The translations under genes and the position numbers were made by a program. Shown in pieces: positions 22,338 to 33,437 of a stretch of DNA of 64,000 nucleotides. The stretch comes from Aralia elata (taxonomy: Eukaryota > Streptophyta > Magnoliopsida > Apiales > Araliaceae). Under the pieces are notes generated by a model. It had not been told where the DNA came from and searched no databases. It saw only the letters and a list, made by a program, of their open reading frames with translations. Where the stretch lies: contig JAVJAP010000202.1 in the NCBI GenBank assembly GCA_034770075.1, positions 1,364,001 through 1,428,000 on the forward strand. Reading direction: 5' to 3'. Within the stretch, counting starts at the first letter, position 1; each line of letters starts with the position of its first letter.

Positions 22338-25300
22338 TGTGACACCCCCAAATCTCTACACTCCCCTGTAGCAGATCTGGTGCTCACGTGGAACTATACA
22401 ACTATAAATATTCAATAAAATATGACTTCTATCTATCCAAGGTTCACAGTATCCCATAACAGATAATAGTTCTCGTCAGAACGTTATCCGTGTTTGGATA
22501 CCCTCACTTGGATGTACAGATTCATATCTTGTGGATATCTCTTTCATATCGATATTCCCTATCTATCTGACATTCACAGTATTAATGATAAGATTGTCCA
22601 TAGAACTGAGGGGCGCATTCCGGTAAAGATGGCACCTTACCGGCGCTCATTAAGTGTAACCCCAGAGCTTATAGGACTCTCAACATCATTTAAATACCCT
22701 CATTCAGATGTATAGTTCGTATAGACACTGTATTTAACTTAGTACAACTATTCTAAAGAATTTAAAGATCAGAGTATAACGCATTCTATAACATAAAGGA
22801 TCATAATATATTACATAACATTTTGTTCGGTTACATCATTCGTTATACTAAGTTATTACAATAGCAAGTCTTTAAAAAGACTTAAAGTATACAACAATAA
22901 ACATTAAAACTAATAAGCATGGCTTTTCCCCTTGTTAGTCCCAGACGTGCCAGGGATATCATTTATAGCTGCAAAAGAAGATATGCGCAAGAATGAGCTA
23001 CAAATGCTCAGCAAGTTCATTTAAATATGTAAACACCATGTGTTTGATTTGAAAGATGTCAATGATGTATACTGAGGGTTCTGTACATGAACCATATATT
23101 TCATTTAGTTCTATCAGTCTTTAATGACTTAGAACCATTTGAGTTTTGGATATCTGGTAGGTGATCAGCCTCACCAATATCCTAGGAGTATGCATATCAT
23201 CCTAGCAATTTATGTTGATATATTATCAACTGTTCGTCACCTTATATTAAGGGAATTTCGTCACCTTATTTTAAGGGAAAATTTCGGGTTCACCTTACAT
23301 CAAGGTGTTCCATTTCTCAGTATCAGATGTCGTACCAAAACAATTTGGCTTGACACAACAATTTAAGCTCGAACAAGCAATATATGAATAATAATTCATT
23401 TCTTAAGTTATGCTGAACAAGAAGCAATAACTTCACAATAATTGATAGCAAGATGTTATAATACTTGCTTAATATAAATTGAGAAAGGTTATAGGACACT
23501 TGCCTTAGCGTAGCTCACTATAATTTTAGTACAATCGGTCAAGCACGTAGTCTACGTTATACCAATAATAAGCGTTAGCACGTATATATAAACATGTACC
23601 ACGCTAACTAAACAAGTTTCATTAAGGTTCGACGTGTTGATTCGGTATCTCGGTCGCATCCTTAATGGCTAAACACATAGATTGTTCGATAAAACTTCAT
23701 TTGGAAGTCGAATTATTAATCTAAATAATTTAATTATTATTTCTAACATTTTTAGAAGCTTGGTATTATTTTTAAATAATTTTTAGAAGCTTGGAAGTAT
23801 TTTTAAATAATTTTACAAGCTTAGGAATATTTTTAAATGATTTTAATTATCATTTAGAATAATTTTAAAACATTTAATATGTTATTTAAATTAATTTATT
23901 TATCATTTAGAATATTTTTAGATTATTTAAAATATTATTTAAATGATTTATTTATCATTTATAATATTTTTAGAAAGATAGAATATTATTTAAATGATTT
24001 TATTTTATCATTAATAATATCTCTAGATTTTATTTTATCATTAAAATAATTTATTTATTATTTATAATAATTTTCAAAACTTAATTTGATATTTAAATGA
24101 TTTTTAATTATCATTTAAAATAATTTTTTAAATACTTAATATATTATTTAAATGATTTATTTATCATTAATAATATTTAAATATTTAATATTTTATTTAA
24201 TTATTATATATAATAATTTTATTTACCTTAATATCATTTTTAAATAATTAATATAATTATTTAATAATTTAATACCATTTTTTAAATAATTAAAACAATT
24301 ATTAAATGATTTATCATAATTATTAATTATTATTTAATTAAATTAAATAATATTTCAGAATATAGAAAAAATATTAAAAATAAATTTTTATTAATTTAAA
24401 AATGAATTTTCGGATTTATTTATTAATTTATTAATAATTATTTAATATTTTATTTATTATTTTATAATTTATTTAATTAATTTTTATTTTATTTTTATTA
24501 AAAATCCGTCGCTAAAAGGCTTTAGCGACGGTCTGCATAAGGATTTAGTTTTCTGGGTTTAAGTATGAATTTTGTCGCTAAAAGGTGTTCCTTCATGAAG
24601 AACACTTGGTCATGGTCGAACAAGGACCTTTGACCTCAAATTAAATCCAGATGGTTGATTGTTTGTGTTTTGATTTTTGTGTTTGTTGTTGTAGCCAACA
24701 TGGCAGAGTATAACGACATGTATTAACCTAGATCATACAACATCAATTGATGCTAGATAAATCGTGGTCAAACTAGCTTGTTGAGGCTGTTCTTGAGTTT
24801 CTGGGTAACCCAGAAACTCTTTGGTCATGGTCGGTCAACCATGTTTGACCGTTAATAACTTTCATGATAGTTATTGATTATGTGATCTAATGATTCTAGG
24901 TTGGAGTATACATGGCATAGAACATGTTCAATCCAAGAAACAACATTTACAAACATCATATAAGCAAGATTGAAAGCCGGTCAAATCTTGTCAGACGGCT
25001 GTCTTAGAACACTTGGAATTTTCTGGGGCTTGCCCAGAATTCAGCCACCCGTGGTCGGTCAACGGGTTTTGACCGTTTATATCTTTTCATCCTACGACAT
25101 TTGTTTACTATTCTACCAATTGGATATTATAGTTAACATGGGCATACTACATATACAAACTTTAAAACAGATCAAACGACCAATTTAAGCGGATCAAAAT
25201 CTCTGACAAAAAGCTTTGTCAGACTGTTCTTGGCTGCCAAGAACAGTTGGGTTTTTTCACCAAATTCGATCTTTTAAATGTTATGGATCCTTATTTAACC

Positions 25301-26428
25301 AACCCAGATCATCAAATAACATGTTTACACATAATCCTAAACATCTAAAACATAAAATTATTGGAGGCTTGAAGATCAAACATAAATTAGGGTTTTGTGC
25401 ACCTTTTTCTTTAAAGTTTGATTTCTGGCTTCTGATTCTGAACTTGTGGTTGCTAGGGCTTGTTTAGGCTGGTAATATAAGTGTATAAACTTTGAAATTT
25501 CGTAGGTTAAATTATCAGAACCACTTTCTATTTATAGCAACTTAGATTAGGGTTTCCTAGACTTTAATTTCCATTTTTGCCCTAAAAAATATCTAACCTA
25601 GTTACTTGTGCTTGCTTGGAATCAGATATTATTCACCTACTTAAGCTAGATAATTTATAAATATCTGATTTTGTGTTCCTATCTTCACTTGATTGGTTTA
25701 AAATTTGATTTTTGATTTATTTATTTACTAATTAAATCTAGATTTTTTTTGTTAATCATGATTAGGATGTTAATTTAAGTTTAGTAATACCTTAATTAAT
25801 GTTATATATCATAATTAAGGTTTTACATTTCATAAATTAGGGTTATTGAACCAATTTAGGGTTTTTATGGTTCCGAATTAGGGTTTAGGGTTTTCAATCC
25901 TAATAAATTAGGGTTTTAATCTTTCGTTTAGGTTTTAATTTAACCTCAATAATTCATAATTAATATCATGTTTCATTATTTAAAATCTAAGTATATCAAT
26001 TAAAATTCTTATACAATAATTAGGGTTTCGATTAAATAATCCGGATAATTTTATCAATTAGGGTTTGAAATTTAGGGTTTCTATTTCCGTTTAACATTTT
26101 AAACCCTATTTAACTTATCTTAAAATTTTATCATTTAATATAATATTATATTAATGTCGAAGCACGACAAAGCACTTCGTCAATTCTAAGTACGACACAA
26201 CAGCTTACAAAAATAATTTACCGAAACGCTTCTCGGTGAATTCGCCGGAAGCACGACAAATCATTTTGTCCGATTAAGCACGACACAGCTACTTGGCGAA
26301 AATTTTTTTATTTGACCTAATTGTTTAATAAAATACGAAATCACATAATACCAAGTCAGAACAAGAAATTTCATTTATTAAACACATAGTTTATATTTAT
26401 AAATCTTATTAGGGTTCGGAATATTACA
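22338..26428. mobile_element. 4.1-kb solo LTR of a second gypsy-like family
   Basis: Starts TGTGACACCCCC and ends AATATTACA, with perfect GATGA duplications at 22333-22337 and 26429-26433 inside the E2 pol gene. No PBS, PPT or protein motif lies within, so it is a solo LTR or a coding-free derivative. Contents include a phrase near 22605-22660 (GGGGCGCATTCCGGTAAAG), an extremely AT-rich zone with TTTAAATGATTTATTTATC units (about 23740-24500), a perfect 11-bp hairpin, degenerate ~220-bp units with GGTCGGTCAAC (24560-25300) and scattered AATTAGGGTTT words (25540-26110). The TGTGACACCCC terminus and length fit Tekay/Del-type chromovirus LTRs as I remember them; orientation is uncertain. Confidence 0.82.
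24506..24531. repeat. Perfect 11-bp hairpin CCGTCGCTAAA...TTTAGCGACGG
   Basis: Arms at 24506-24516 and 24521-24531 with an AGGC loop, at the right edge of the AT-rich zone of the solo LTR. A half copy (GTCGCTAAAAGG) follows near 24572. The CCGTCGCTAAA word recurs in several plant transposon families, so this may be the scar of another element. Confidence 0.85.
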
Positions 26429-26433
26429 GATGA

Positions 26434-26645
26434 CATACGGAAATGTCTCAATGAACTTCATCCACCTTGCGTGTCTTTTGTTCAACTTATGCTGTCCCTT
26501 CAAGTACTTCAAAGATTCATGATCAGTGTGAATCACCAACTCTTTTGGCCAAAGGTAGTATTGCCACGTCTCCAAAGCTCGAACCAATGCATACAACTCC
26601 TTATCATATGTTGGATAGTTCAAAGATGCTCCACTCAATTTCTCA
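26434..26645 (-). pseudogene. E2 RNase H fragment
   Basis: About 70 codons matching E1 Pol residues about 291-361 ([21 protein letters not shown] through [10 protein letters not shown]), keeping the RNase H Glu and one Asp ([10 protein letters not shown]). On the 5' side it is fused at a TCTCAC shared by both parents to the untranslated leader; on the 3' side it is cut by the solo LTR. Confidence 0.9.
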
Positions 26646-26917
26646 CCACTAAGCCTTTTACCTCTAATTATTCCCTCTAATAGGTTCTTTTCGAATTTAC
26701 CTAGCAAAATTCTTGGTTCTACTAATCAATTCAAAAATAACTTATCACGAACAATATAGTCGGTATGAATAGAAGTAGCAACAATCTCGATTACGGAACT
26801 GAAATCGAATTCTACGAACAGATTGAAATAACTACAATAATAAAATTTTCTATACTCTTTTTTTTATTCGCAACTTCAACGAAAACAATAAAGATAGATA
26901 CTTAGCTAGATAACGCA

Positions 26918-26929
26918 ACTCTGATACCA
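26918..26929 (-). promoter_or_regulatory. E2 primer-binding site
   Basis: Minus strand TGGTATCAGAGT, one mismatch from the E1 and E5 site at its last base, two bases inside the 5' LTR boundary (26932). Confidence 0.85.
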
Positions 26930-26931
26930 AA

Positions 26932-28214
26932 TGATAGATTGGACGGTACGCTTGCGTGAGGTGGTCGTCGCCCGGATCGTTTCTAATAAGCAACTTTGAT
27001 GGAACTCTCTCGATATCTTAACCCAACGTCTATTTAGAGACGAGAATCTTGATAAAGTCGATCAAGCAATTGAATTCACGTAGGATAGAACACCAACAAC
27101 ACTTAGACCCTCGTTTAAGTACAACGATAATCTTCGTACGATTGTATGATGCGATAGAATAACGCCACACACAACTATGGTTTGTTGTATGATAAGTTAA
27201 ATATGAATCTCAAAAGAAAAACTAAGAAATTAGCTTAGAAATTCTTCAAAGAACCAAAAGTAGAGAATAACTCTCAAGTATGGATAAACTCAGAATATTA
27301 TTATTGATCATTAATTACATTAACCATGTAACCTATTTATACTAGTAGAAATAAACCCTAATTACAAAAGGAATTGAAATACTAGTAAATAACTAATTAG
27401 AAAGTAATTTCCATCTAACAAACATCCTAGTCAACTTAGAATTATGATAGATATGATAAATCCCTAAAAATAAGGAAAGCACAACATTTGGCGCAGTGGT
27501 GCAAGCCGCCCTGGGAAAGAACCGTAAACCTGGACGACTCAGGATCGACTCCCACTAGAAACATTTGGAAGGCATTAAAAAATGCTCTACTGTGGCCACG
27601 GTACCCCCGGCGCAAGTCGGGTAGCAAACCGCTCTGGTATCAGGCTGGGGAGATTAGTCGACCCGCGGGTTGGAAACTCCACATTAACAAAAAAAAAATC
27701 TGATAAAATCTTTAAAAACGCGTTCCTCGGATTCCATGTCGCGTGACCGGCGCGTGGCGCGCTTGAAAATGCAAAGGAATGGCGCGGGGCGCGCCATACA
27801 TGTAGAAGCTCAAATCAGCATGGAGCGGGGCGCGCTAAAACGGCGCAGGGCGCGCTAAAACGGCGCAGAGCGCGCTAAAACGGCGCAGGGCGCGCTGCCT
27901 TCTGTAGGACCGGCGCAGGGCGCGCTGTATCAAGCTCAAAACTGGCACGGGGCGTGCCAGGCTGAAACTTTTGGCTATCTTGGCTAGTCCCCGATTCTTG
28001 GCCTGGAATACACATTTGTAACATATTCACGAGCTTAGACTCCAACTCTAAAACCTTCATCCTGGAATCTTCATCCTTCCAAGCTTCTTGAATCAATCCG
28101 TTAATCCCCTCCTTGAAGCGTTTAGCCCGAGCTCTCGTCACTGGTCCAACTGGAACTTGCACCGAATTCGCTCCATAGCTCTCATCCTTGTCCAAGCTAG
28201 GCATGTCCTCATCA
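26932..28214 (-). repeat. E2 5' LTR (1283 bp)
   Basis: Pairs with 19807-21001. Its inner end reads TGATAGATTGGACGG where the other copy has TGATAGACTCCACGA. It carries a TATA box (TATAAATAG, 27333-27341 minus), a SINE-like insert and a longer GC-rich palindrome block (27747-27955) with three extra GGCGCAGRGCGCGCTAAAAC-type units. Confidence 0.9.
27478..27700 (+). mobile_element. SINE-like, tRNA-derived insert within the E2 LTR
   Basis: TGGCGCAGTGGTG fits a pol III box A, and AGGATCGACTCC about 45 bp later resembles box B. The insert ends in an A-rich tail near 27690-27700. It is absent from E1, E3 and E4 LTRs but present (front-deleted) in the E2 3' LTR, so it joined the family before E2 inserted. 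No clear target duplication was found. A captured tRNA-like fragment is the alternative. Confidence 0.45.
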
Positions 28215-28219
28215 GCAGG

Positions 28220-28959
28220 ATGCATTTTGCATGGCCACCTTTTTTTATGCATGCGCTGTTGCGGGCTGTTTGTTCGTGGTTTCTGTTGATGGTTTGCTAC
28301 ATATGGTTGGCTTTTTCACCCATTATTTGCTGGGTCTGTTCTTGTGTTGCTCAGTTGTGGTGCCTTATGGGACCGACGCAGGCGGTTGTTTATGGTTTGG
28401 TTCTCCTTGCGCCTTACTATTTTTGTTGCAATGGCCAGTCTTCTTTGTTCATTGGTGATTGAGTGAAGAGGGTTTTTTCTTGTGATTTCCTTCACTCGGG
28501 TTTTTGTTTCCTGTTCTGACCTTGTTTCTTTCTCTTCCTTCATGCCACAATCTGCTGGATTTTTATTAATTGGGTTGAGATCCTAGTGGGCTTCACCGGG
28601 GCTGTTGTGGCTTATTTTGGAATTTGGGATATTTGGTTTTTTCTTGGTACACTTGGGGCTTCGGGTTTCCTGCATTTTTGCTTGCCGAAATCCATGGCTT
28701 CTCCTTAGTGGGATGGTGCAGCTCCTCTTTACTACAACTGCCTTCCTCGCTCCTGCTTGTGTTTTGTTTTGGCCGTGACCATGGTTTGGGTTTGGGCTGC
28801 TGGATTTCTTGTCTCCGGTATTCCATCACCGGAGTTCTTGGGATGGTTGCCAGAGCTTGGCCGGAATATTGCCGGTGGCTGGTCGCTTGTGCTTTTGCTG
28901 ATGGTTGCCCGCTCTTGGCTTGCCTCGTGGGCTGGTGCTGCAAATCTTAGGTTCCTGTT
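28220..28959 (+). other. LINE-A 3' region (middle part)
   Basis: T/G-rich sequence between E2 and E3 that belongs to LINE-A by the flanking duplications. Long ORFs exist on both strands through base composition, but none shows a recognisable motif. Confidence 0.6.
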
Positions 28960-29686
28960 TGATAGACTCCACGGCACGCTTGCGTGAGGTGGTCGTCGCC
29001 CGGATCGTTTCCAACAAGTTATAGAGGTGGAACTCGTTCAAATCCTTAATCCCTCGCCTGAAAATAGACGATAAACCTTGGAATAGTCGATCAAGCAATT
29101 TGAATGTATGAAGGATGAAACACCAACAACACTTTGACCCTCGTTTAGTTCAAACGATAATCTCCGTATGATTGAATGATGCGGTAGAATAACGCCACAC
29201 ACAACTGTGATTTGTTGTATGATAAGTTGATAATTAAATCTCAAGAAAACTAAGAAAATAATTTAGGAATTCTTAAAGAACCAAAAGATGAGAAGAATCT
29301 CACAATAATTTCATTAATCAAAAAGTGTAGTCCCCAATTACATAAGTCATGTATTCTATTTATACTAATAGAATAAAACCCTAAAATCCCATAAGGAATC
29401 AACTAACCAATTTGAAAATAGAAATCCTAATTAAACACAATATGGAAATCAAAACACATCTAATAAATATCCTAATTACAATAGAAATATAAAAGATATG
29501 TAAATCCCTAAAATAAAAGAAGAAATCTGCCAAAAACCCGTGCCTCGAAAAACGCGCCAATAAAATCTGGTTGTTCTCGCCGGGGCGAGAAACTTGTACT
29601 AGAAACCTCGCCGGGGCGAGAATGGCCAGAGAGGTCTTCGCTGGGGCGACATTATTTCAGGCCGGGGCGAAAATGGACAGAGAAGT

Positions 29687-30892
29687 TGATAGACTCCACG
29701 ACACGCTTGCGTGAGGTGGTCGTCGCCCGGATCGTTTCCAGCAAGTTATGAAGGTGGAACTCTTTCGAATCCTTAATCCCTCGCCTGAATATAGTCGATA
29801 AACCTTGGAATAGTCGATCAAGCAATTTTTGAATGCGTGATGGATGGAACACCAACAACACTTTGACCCTCGTTTAATCCAAACGATAATCTCCGTATGA
29901 TTGAATGATGTGGTAGAATAATGCCACACACAACTATGATTTGTTGTATGATAAGTTAAATATGAATCTCAAAGAAAACTAAGAAATTAATCTAGGAATT
30001 CTTAAAGAACCAAAAGATGAGAAGAATCTCACAATAATTTCATTAATCAAAAAGTGTCTATCTATATTACATCAGCCATGTATTCTATTTATACTAATAG
30101 AATAAAACCTTAAAAAAGCCCTAAATCCTAAAAGGAATAGAAATCCAATTGGAAATCAAATTCTACCTAACTAATTAATATGGAAATCAAATCATATCTA
30201 ATAAATATCCTAATTACAATAGAAATCTAAAAGATATGTAAATCCTTAAAATAAAAGAAGAAATCTGCCAAAAACCGCGTGCCTCGAAAAACGTGTCAGG
30301 CAAATCTGGCTGTTCTCGCTGGGGCGAGAAACTTGTACTAGAAATTCTCGCCGGGGCGAGAATGGCCAGAGAGGTCTTCGCCGGGGCGGCTTCAGTTTGG
30401 GCCGGGGCGAACATGAACAAAGGAGTTCTCGCCGGGGCGAGAAAATTAGCCTTGGAAAGCTCGCCGGGGCGAGAACCTTGTTGCTCAAAAATTTCGTCTT
30501 CTTTTCGAATTTGCTTTCCGTGCAATCCCACCTTATGTTGTCCCATGATATAACATAACCTCTTCAGCTTTCTTGGACATCCATAACGTCGTAAGAACGC
30601 TAATCCCTCCATGAATTGAAATCTAACTTTGTCGATGATTAGACGATACAAACGAACATGACGAACACTATCTCGAACGCTTGAGTTGCATTGATTTGGT
30701 CTTACTACATATATCGTATCTAGCAATCCCAAATCAGATGAATGACTCTCTCCTCGAAGTTCATATGAATTGAGCTCTAATGTAAACATCCTTGAGTAGA
30801 TTCTAGCCCAATTACTTGAATTCATTTGTTGAACCCTCGAAGCTTGAGCAGAGCCGATGACGCTTGATGCGAGCCTGGTCAGGATCGTATTA
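29687..30892 (-). repeat. E4 3' LTR (1206 bp)
   Basis: Matches 34560-35764. The boundary dinucleotide is mutated (TAATACG instead of TGATACG at the U3 start, 30892). Palindromic TTCTCGCC/GGCGAGAA units lie at about 30309-30475. The long E4 ORF continues into it to 30214. Confidence 0.9.
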
Positions 30893-32643
30893 TTCCCCTC
30901 ATCTTGAAAATGATTTGTCCTCAAATCTGACATCCCCTCCTCTTGAAAAGGATTTACCCACAAATTTGATCCTACATAAAAACAAATTAAGTTAGTAGCA
31001 TCAAACAAATCATAATCCCAAAACTCACCTTGCAAACGAAATATATAAGCAATATCAACAATGCAAGTAAAGTAATGAAAATAATCATCAAAAACTCTAA
31101 CTCCTGCAAAGAACATAGCAACATCTGGCAACTCCGACGTATCGACATGAATATCTTGTAAACATCTCTTTCCAAGCAGTGATTTAATTAGCATAACACC
31201 CTGCATGATCCTCGTAACACAACTTGGAAACTCAAATTTTCGAACTCCTTTACGCACGATCTTGTCCACATCAATACGATGCTCTCCCACACTTATTCCA
31301 GATACTTCCAAAGTATTAACTACACCAAAACAAACTAAATAAGCAACTAAAACTAACACGCAATCAAAATTTCTACCTATGAAATCAAATGCATAAATAA
31401 TAAAATAAATGCAAATAAAACTACGAAAAGTCCTATATCCTCCTGGATCAAATATCAGCACGTAGAACTCTTCACGAAGCATATTCTCCCAATGACGAAT
31501 TCCTGGATCAAAAATCAACTTAATGATCTCGTCCATTCGCAAATATACCCACTTCAATGCACCCGGATCAAATGTCAAAATTTGAAACTCGACACGTTGC
31601 ATTAGCAAGCGCTCTTGAATCCCTGGATTAAACACAAAACCAAACAAATCAACAAGTTCCTTTTGTTTAATCACAAAGAAATCAAATAACTCAAAATTAC
31701 ATGCAAAGTCTACTAGAATAAAATCTAAATAACTTCCCTTTAGACTTCTCATGCATTGTTCGAACTGATTTGCAAATCGATCTAAACTCTTCTCCTCGAT
31801 GAGTATAAACCCATCATAAATCTGCAAAACAAATTCAACCTTTCCCTTCCCATTGACATTAATTAATGCAAAATCAAATAACGGCATCAATGGAATTGAA
31901 AGATCAAAACCAACCCCATAAGATAAAAACTCACTAGCATACTTACGATACTCACAATCAAACTCAACATATGCCAAAGAATTTTTCCAAGTGTCAACAA
32001 AAGTCGAAGTATCATCAGCAAATTTTCCCATGAAAGAATGCAAAATATGATTTAACATGAAAACATTTAATGCATTAGTTAACTCGAATGATTTAACTAG
32101 ACACGTATGTAAACCATATCTCAATCCAATCTGATGATAATCACTTTTCAAATCAATACCAAATGACAGTAATTCTTTCCCATTCAAAACAACATTCTCA
32201 AAATGAGGCAATGATAACAACTCTAATGGAAAGACATTACCAAATGACAACAAATCATGCAATGAAAATTTCTCTACTGAAGAATCATGATCACTACCAT
32301 TATCAATCAACGACATGCCATATAAAGATTGATCAAAATCTAATTCAACATGTGAATGAAAAACCCTAGAATGAGTTTCATGCAAGTACAAATGTTGAAA
32401 ACGAGAATACCCACAATAATCACTAGAATAAATTCTACAACGATGTGCATTTAGACAATGAGAATTTACCAAATGATAGTAGGAATATTGACAACGAGAA
32501 TATAACGCATGCTCATAAACTAACTCGACAAATATCAAGTATCCTCCATAGTTTATGATAAAGACGATTTTACCATCAAAATAGCCAAACACAAATTTAT
32601 CCATGGAAGCATGCAAAACATGTCTTAAATAACTCATGAACAT
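30214..32643 (-). CDS. E4 decayed Pol-like long ORF (809 codons)
   Basis: Open for 809 codons. It aligns by eye and in pieces with E1 Pol but lacks catalytic residues. FGYFDGKIVFI replaces the RT YFDD region, then GIDLKSDYHQI echoes the DLKSGYHQI motif, and WKNSLAYVEFDCEYRKYASEFLSYGVGFD... echoes the segment after integrase ([15 protein letters not shown]...). The integrase zinc region and DDE triad are not seen. Around codons 320-400 lie four 20-residue FDPG repeats. The end passes LRTNHFQDEG (polypurine tract) into the LTR-encoded ILTRLASSVIGSAQ... tail. Composition is Phe/Tyr/Ile-rich. It may make a structural protein, or the frame may be open by chance after many indels. Confidence 0.55.
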   Translation of the reverse strand: MFMSYLRHVLHASMDKFVFGYFDGKIVFIINYGGYLIFVELVYEHALYSRCQYSYYHLVNSHCLNAHRCRIYSSDYCGYSRFQHLYLHETHSRVFHSHVELDFDQSLYGMSLIDNGSDHDSSVEKFSLHDLLSFGNVFPLELLSLPHFENVVLNGKELLSFGIDLKSDYHQIGLRYGLHTCLVKSFELTNALNVFMLNHILHSFMGKFADDTSTFVDTWKNSLAYVEFDCEYRKYASEFLSYGVGFDLSIPLMPLFDFALINVNGKGKVEFVLQIYDGFILIEEKSLDRFANQFEQCMRSLKGSYLDFILVDFACNFELFDFFVIKQKELVDLFGFVFNPGIQERLLMQRVEFQILTFDPGALKWVYLRMDEIIKLIFDPGIRHWENMLREEFYVLIFDPGGYRTFRSFICIYFIIYAFDFIGRNFDCVLVLVAYLVCFGVVNTLEVSGISVGEHRIDVDKIVRKGVRKFEFPSCVTRIMQGVMLIKSLLGKRCLQDIHVDTSELPDVAMFFAGVRVFDDYFHYFTCIVDIAYIFRLQGEFWDYDLFDATNLICFYVGSNLWVNPFQEEGMSDLRTNHFQDEGNNTILTRLASSVIGSAQASRVQQMNSSNWARIYSRMFTLELNSYELRGESHSSDLGLLDTIYVVRPNQCNSSVRDSVRHVRLYRLIIDKVRFQFMEGLAFLRRYGCPRKLKRLCYIMGQHKVGLHGKQIRKEDEIFEQQGSRPGELSKANFLAPARTPLFMFAPAQTEAAPAKTSLAILAPARISSTSFSPQREQPDLPDTFFEARGFWQISSFILRIYISFRFLL
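31441..31680 (-). repeat. Four tandem 60-bp (20-codon) repeats in the E4 ORF
   Basis: Units start exactly 60 bp apart (31441, 31501, 31561, 31621), each marked by CCTGGATCAAA or a close variant. In the ORF they give FDPG or FNPG every 20 residues, followed by aligned patterns such as ALKWVYLRMDEIIKLI and IRHWENMLREEFYVLI. E1 has one corresponding segment, [17 protein letters not shown] (Pol residues 726-742), so the module seems amplified in frame in the E4 lineage. Confidence 0.8.
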
Positions 32644-33430
32644 ACTAGATGCATTAGTTAATCTAACAGAAATAACTATCTAATACAAATCACATGTTAA
32701 CAAAACTTTCCATTTATCACAATTTCTCATGCTAATTTGACTAGGCAATATCATCACATGGTCATCACCTAATGTAGACAAAACATAAGTACTATGCAAT
32801 TTATCAAACATATTATCTAAGCAAAGAAAATAATATCAATACTTGTTTACCAATTCAAAATCAACGAACAAGCTCGACATTCTATCTTCCTTAGGTACTA
32901 TGATCTCCTGAATAGCACATGCACTAATGTTTTCTCCCACGATATCCGCTTTAATGAAATTGGACTCCATCAACTCTCCAACCCGCCTTGGTAACTCCGT
33001 CGTCTCCTCAGAAATACTACAAGCTGGCTGATATGAAATGATAGCTCGGGGTATATCCTCAATCACCTGTATAAGAGAAACAACAAAACTAGACAAAGAA
33101 GAGTTAATCTGGTTAATATTCAAAAGCGCCGTCTTGTACGAATGTACAATCATTGGCTTTTTAAAATACAACTCACTTTCCAACTCACTCTCCTCTCTTT
33201 TTTCACTCTTACTCTCCACTGTTTCTTTCTCTCGTTTGTTTTCACTCTCATTCTTTTTATTCTCTCGTTTCTTTTCATTCTCTTTTTCACACTTTTCTTT
33301 TTCACACTCAATCTTTTTTTCAATTTCTTTTCACTTTCTTTTTGTCGTGCAATTTCTTGCTTTTGATCACAATCTTTTTGTACAATCATCAAATCTTTAT
33401 GGACTTCGTCATGTACGCTGGAACCCAATA
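32644..33430 (-). pseudogene. E4 protease-RT boundary relic
   Basis: The segment 33219-32836 resembles the E1 linker and RT start (FKKPMIVHSYKTALLNINQ against QPMIILRYKEALLNTNAN; then RRVGELMESNFIK and VPKEDRM), preceded by a Lys/Arg/Glu-rich stretch in another frame (33428-33150). Between 32644 and 32836 a trace of the RT region remains but with stops. No intact protease motif is present. Decay exceeds that expected from the near-identical LTRs. Confidence 0.65.
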
Positions 33431-33437
33431 ATTCTCC

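Larger units (their letters stand above)
19807..28214 (-). mobile_element. E2: internally deleted Ty3/gypsy element
   Basis: Minus-strand relative of E1 with both LTRs (26932-28214 as 5', 19807-21001 as 3') and perfect duplications GCAGG at 19802-19806 and 28215-28219. Internally it keeps the leader, a PBS, an RNase H fragment and the integrase-to-C-terminal part of pol. Gag, protease and RT are missing: at about 26645 the RNase H start is fused directly to the leader at a shared TCTCAC. A 4.1-kb solo LTR of another family sits at 22338-26428. The LTRs carry a GCGCGGGGCGCGC repeat block instead of the E1 palindrome. It cannot be autonomous. Confidence 0.92.

Noticed and set aside
25840..26110. 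Telomere-like TTTAGGG/AATTAGGGTTT words
   Set aside because: They are scattered and not in tandem, and lie inside a solo LTR; such words are common in plant AT-rich DNA.
28593..28987. Overlapping ORFs of 75-116 codons on both strands
   Set aside because: They lie in the T/G-rich LINE-A 3' region, show no motif and reflect base composition.
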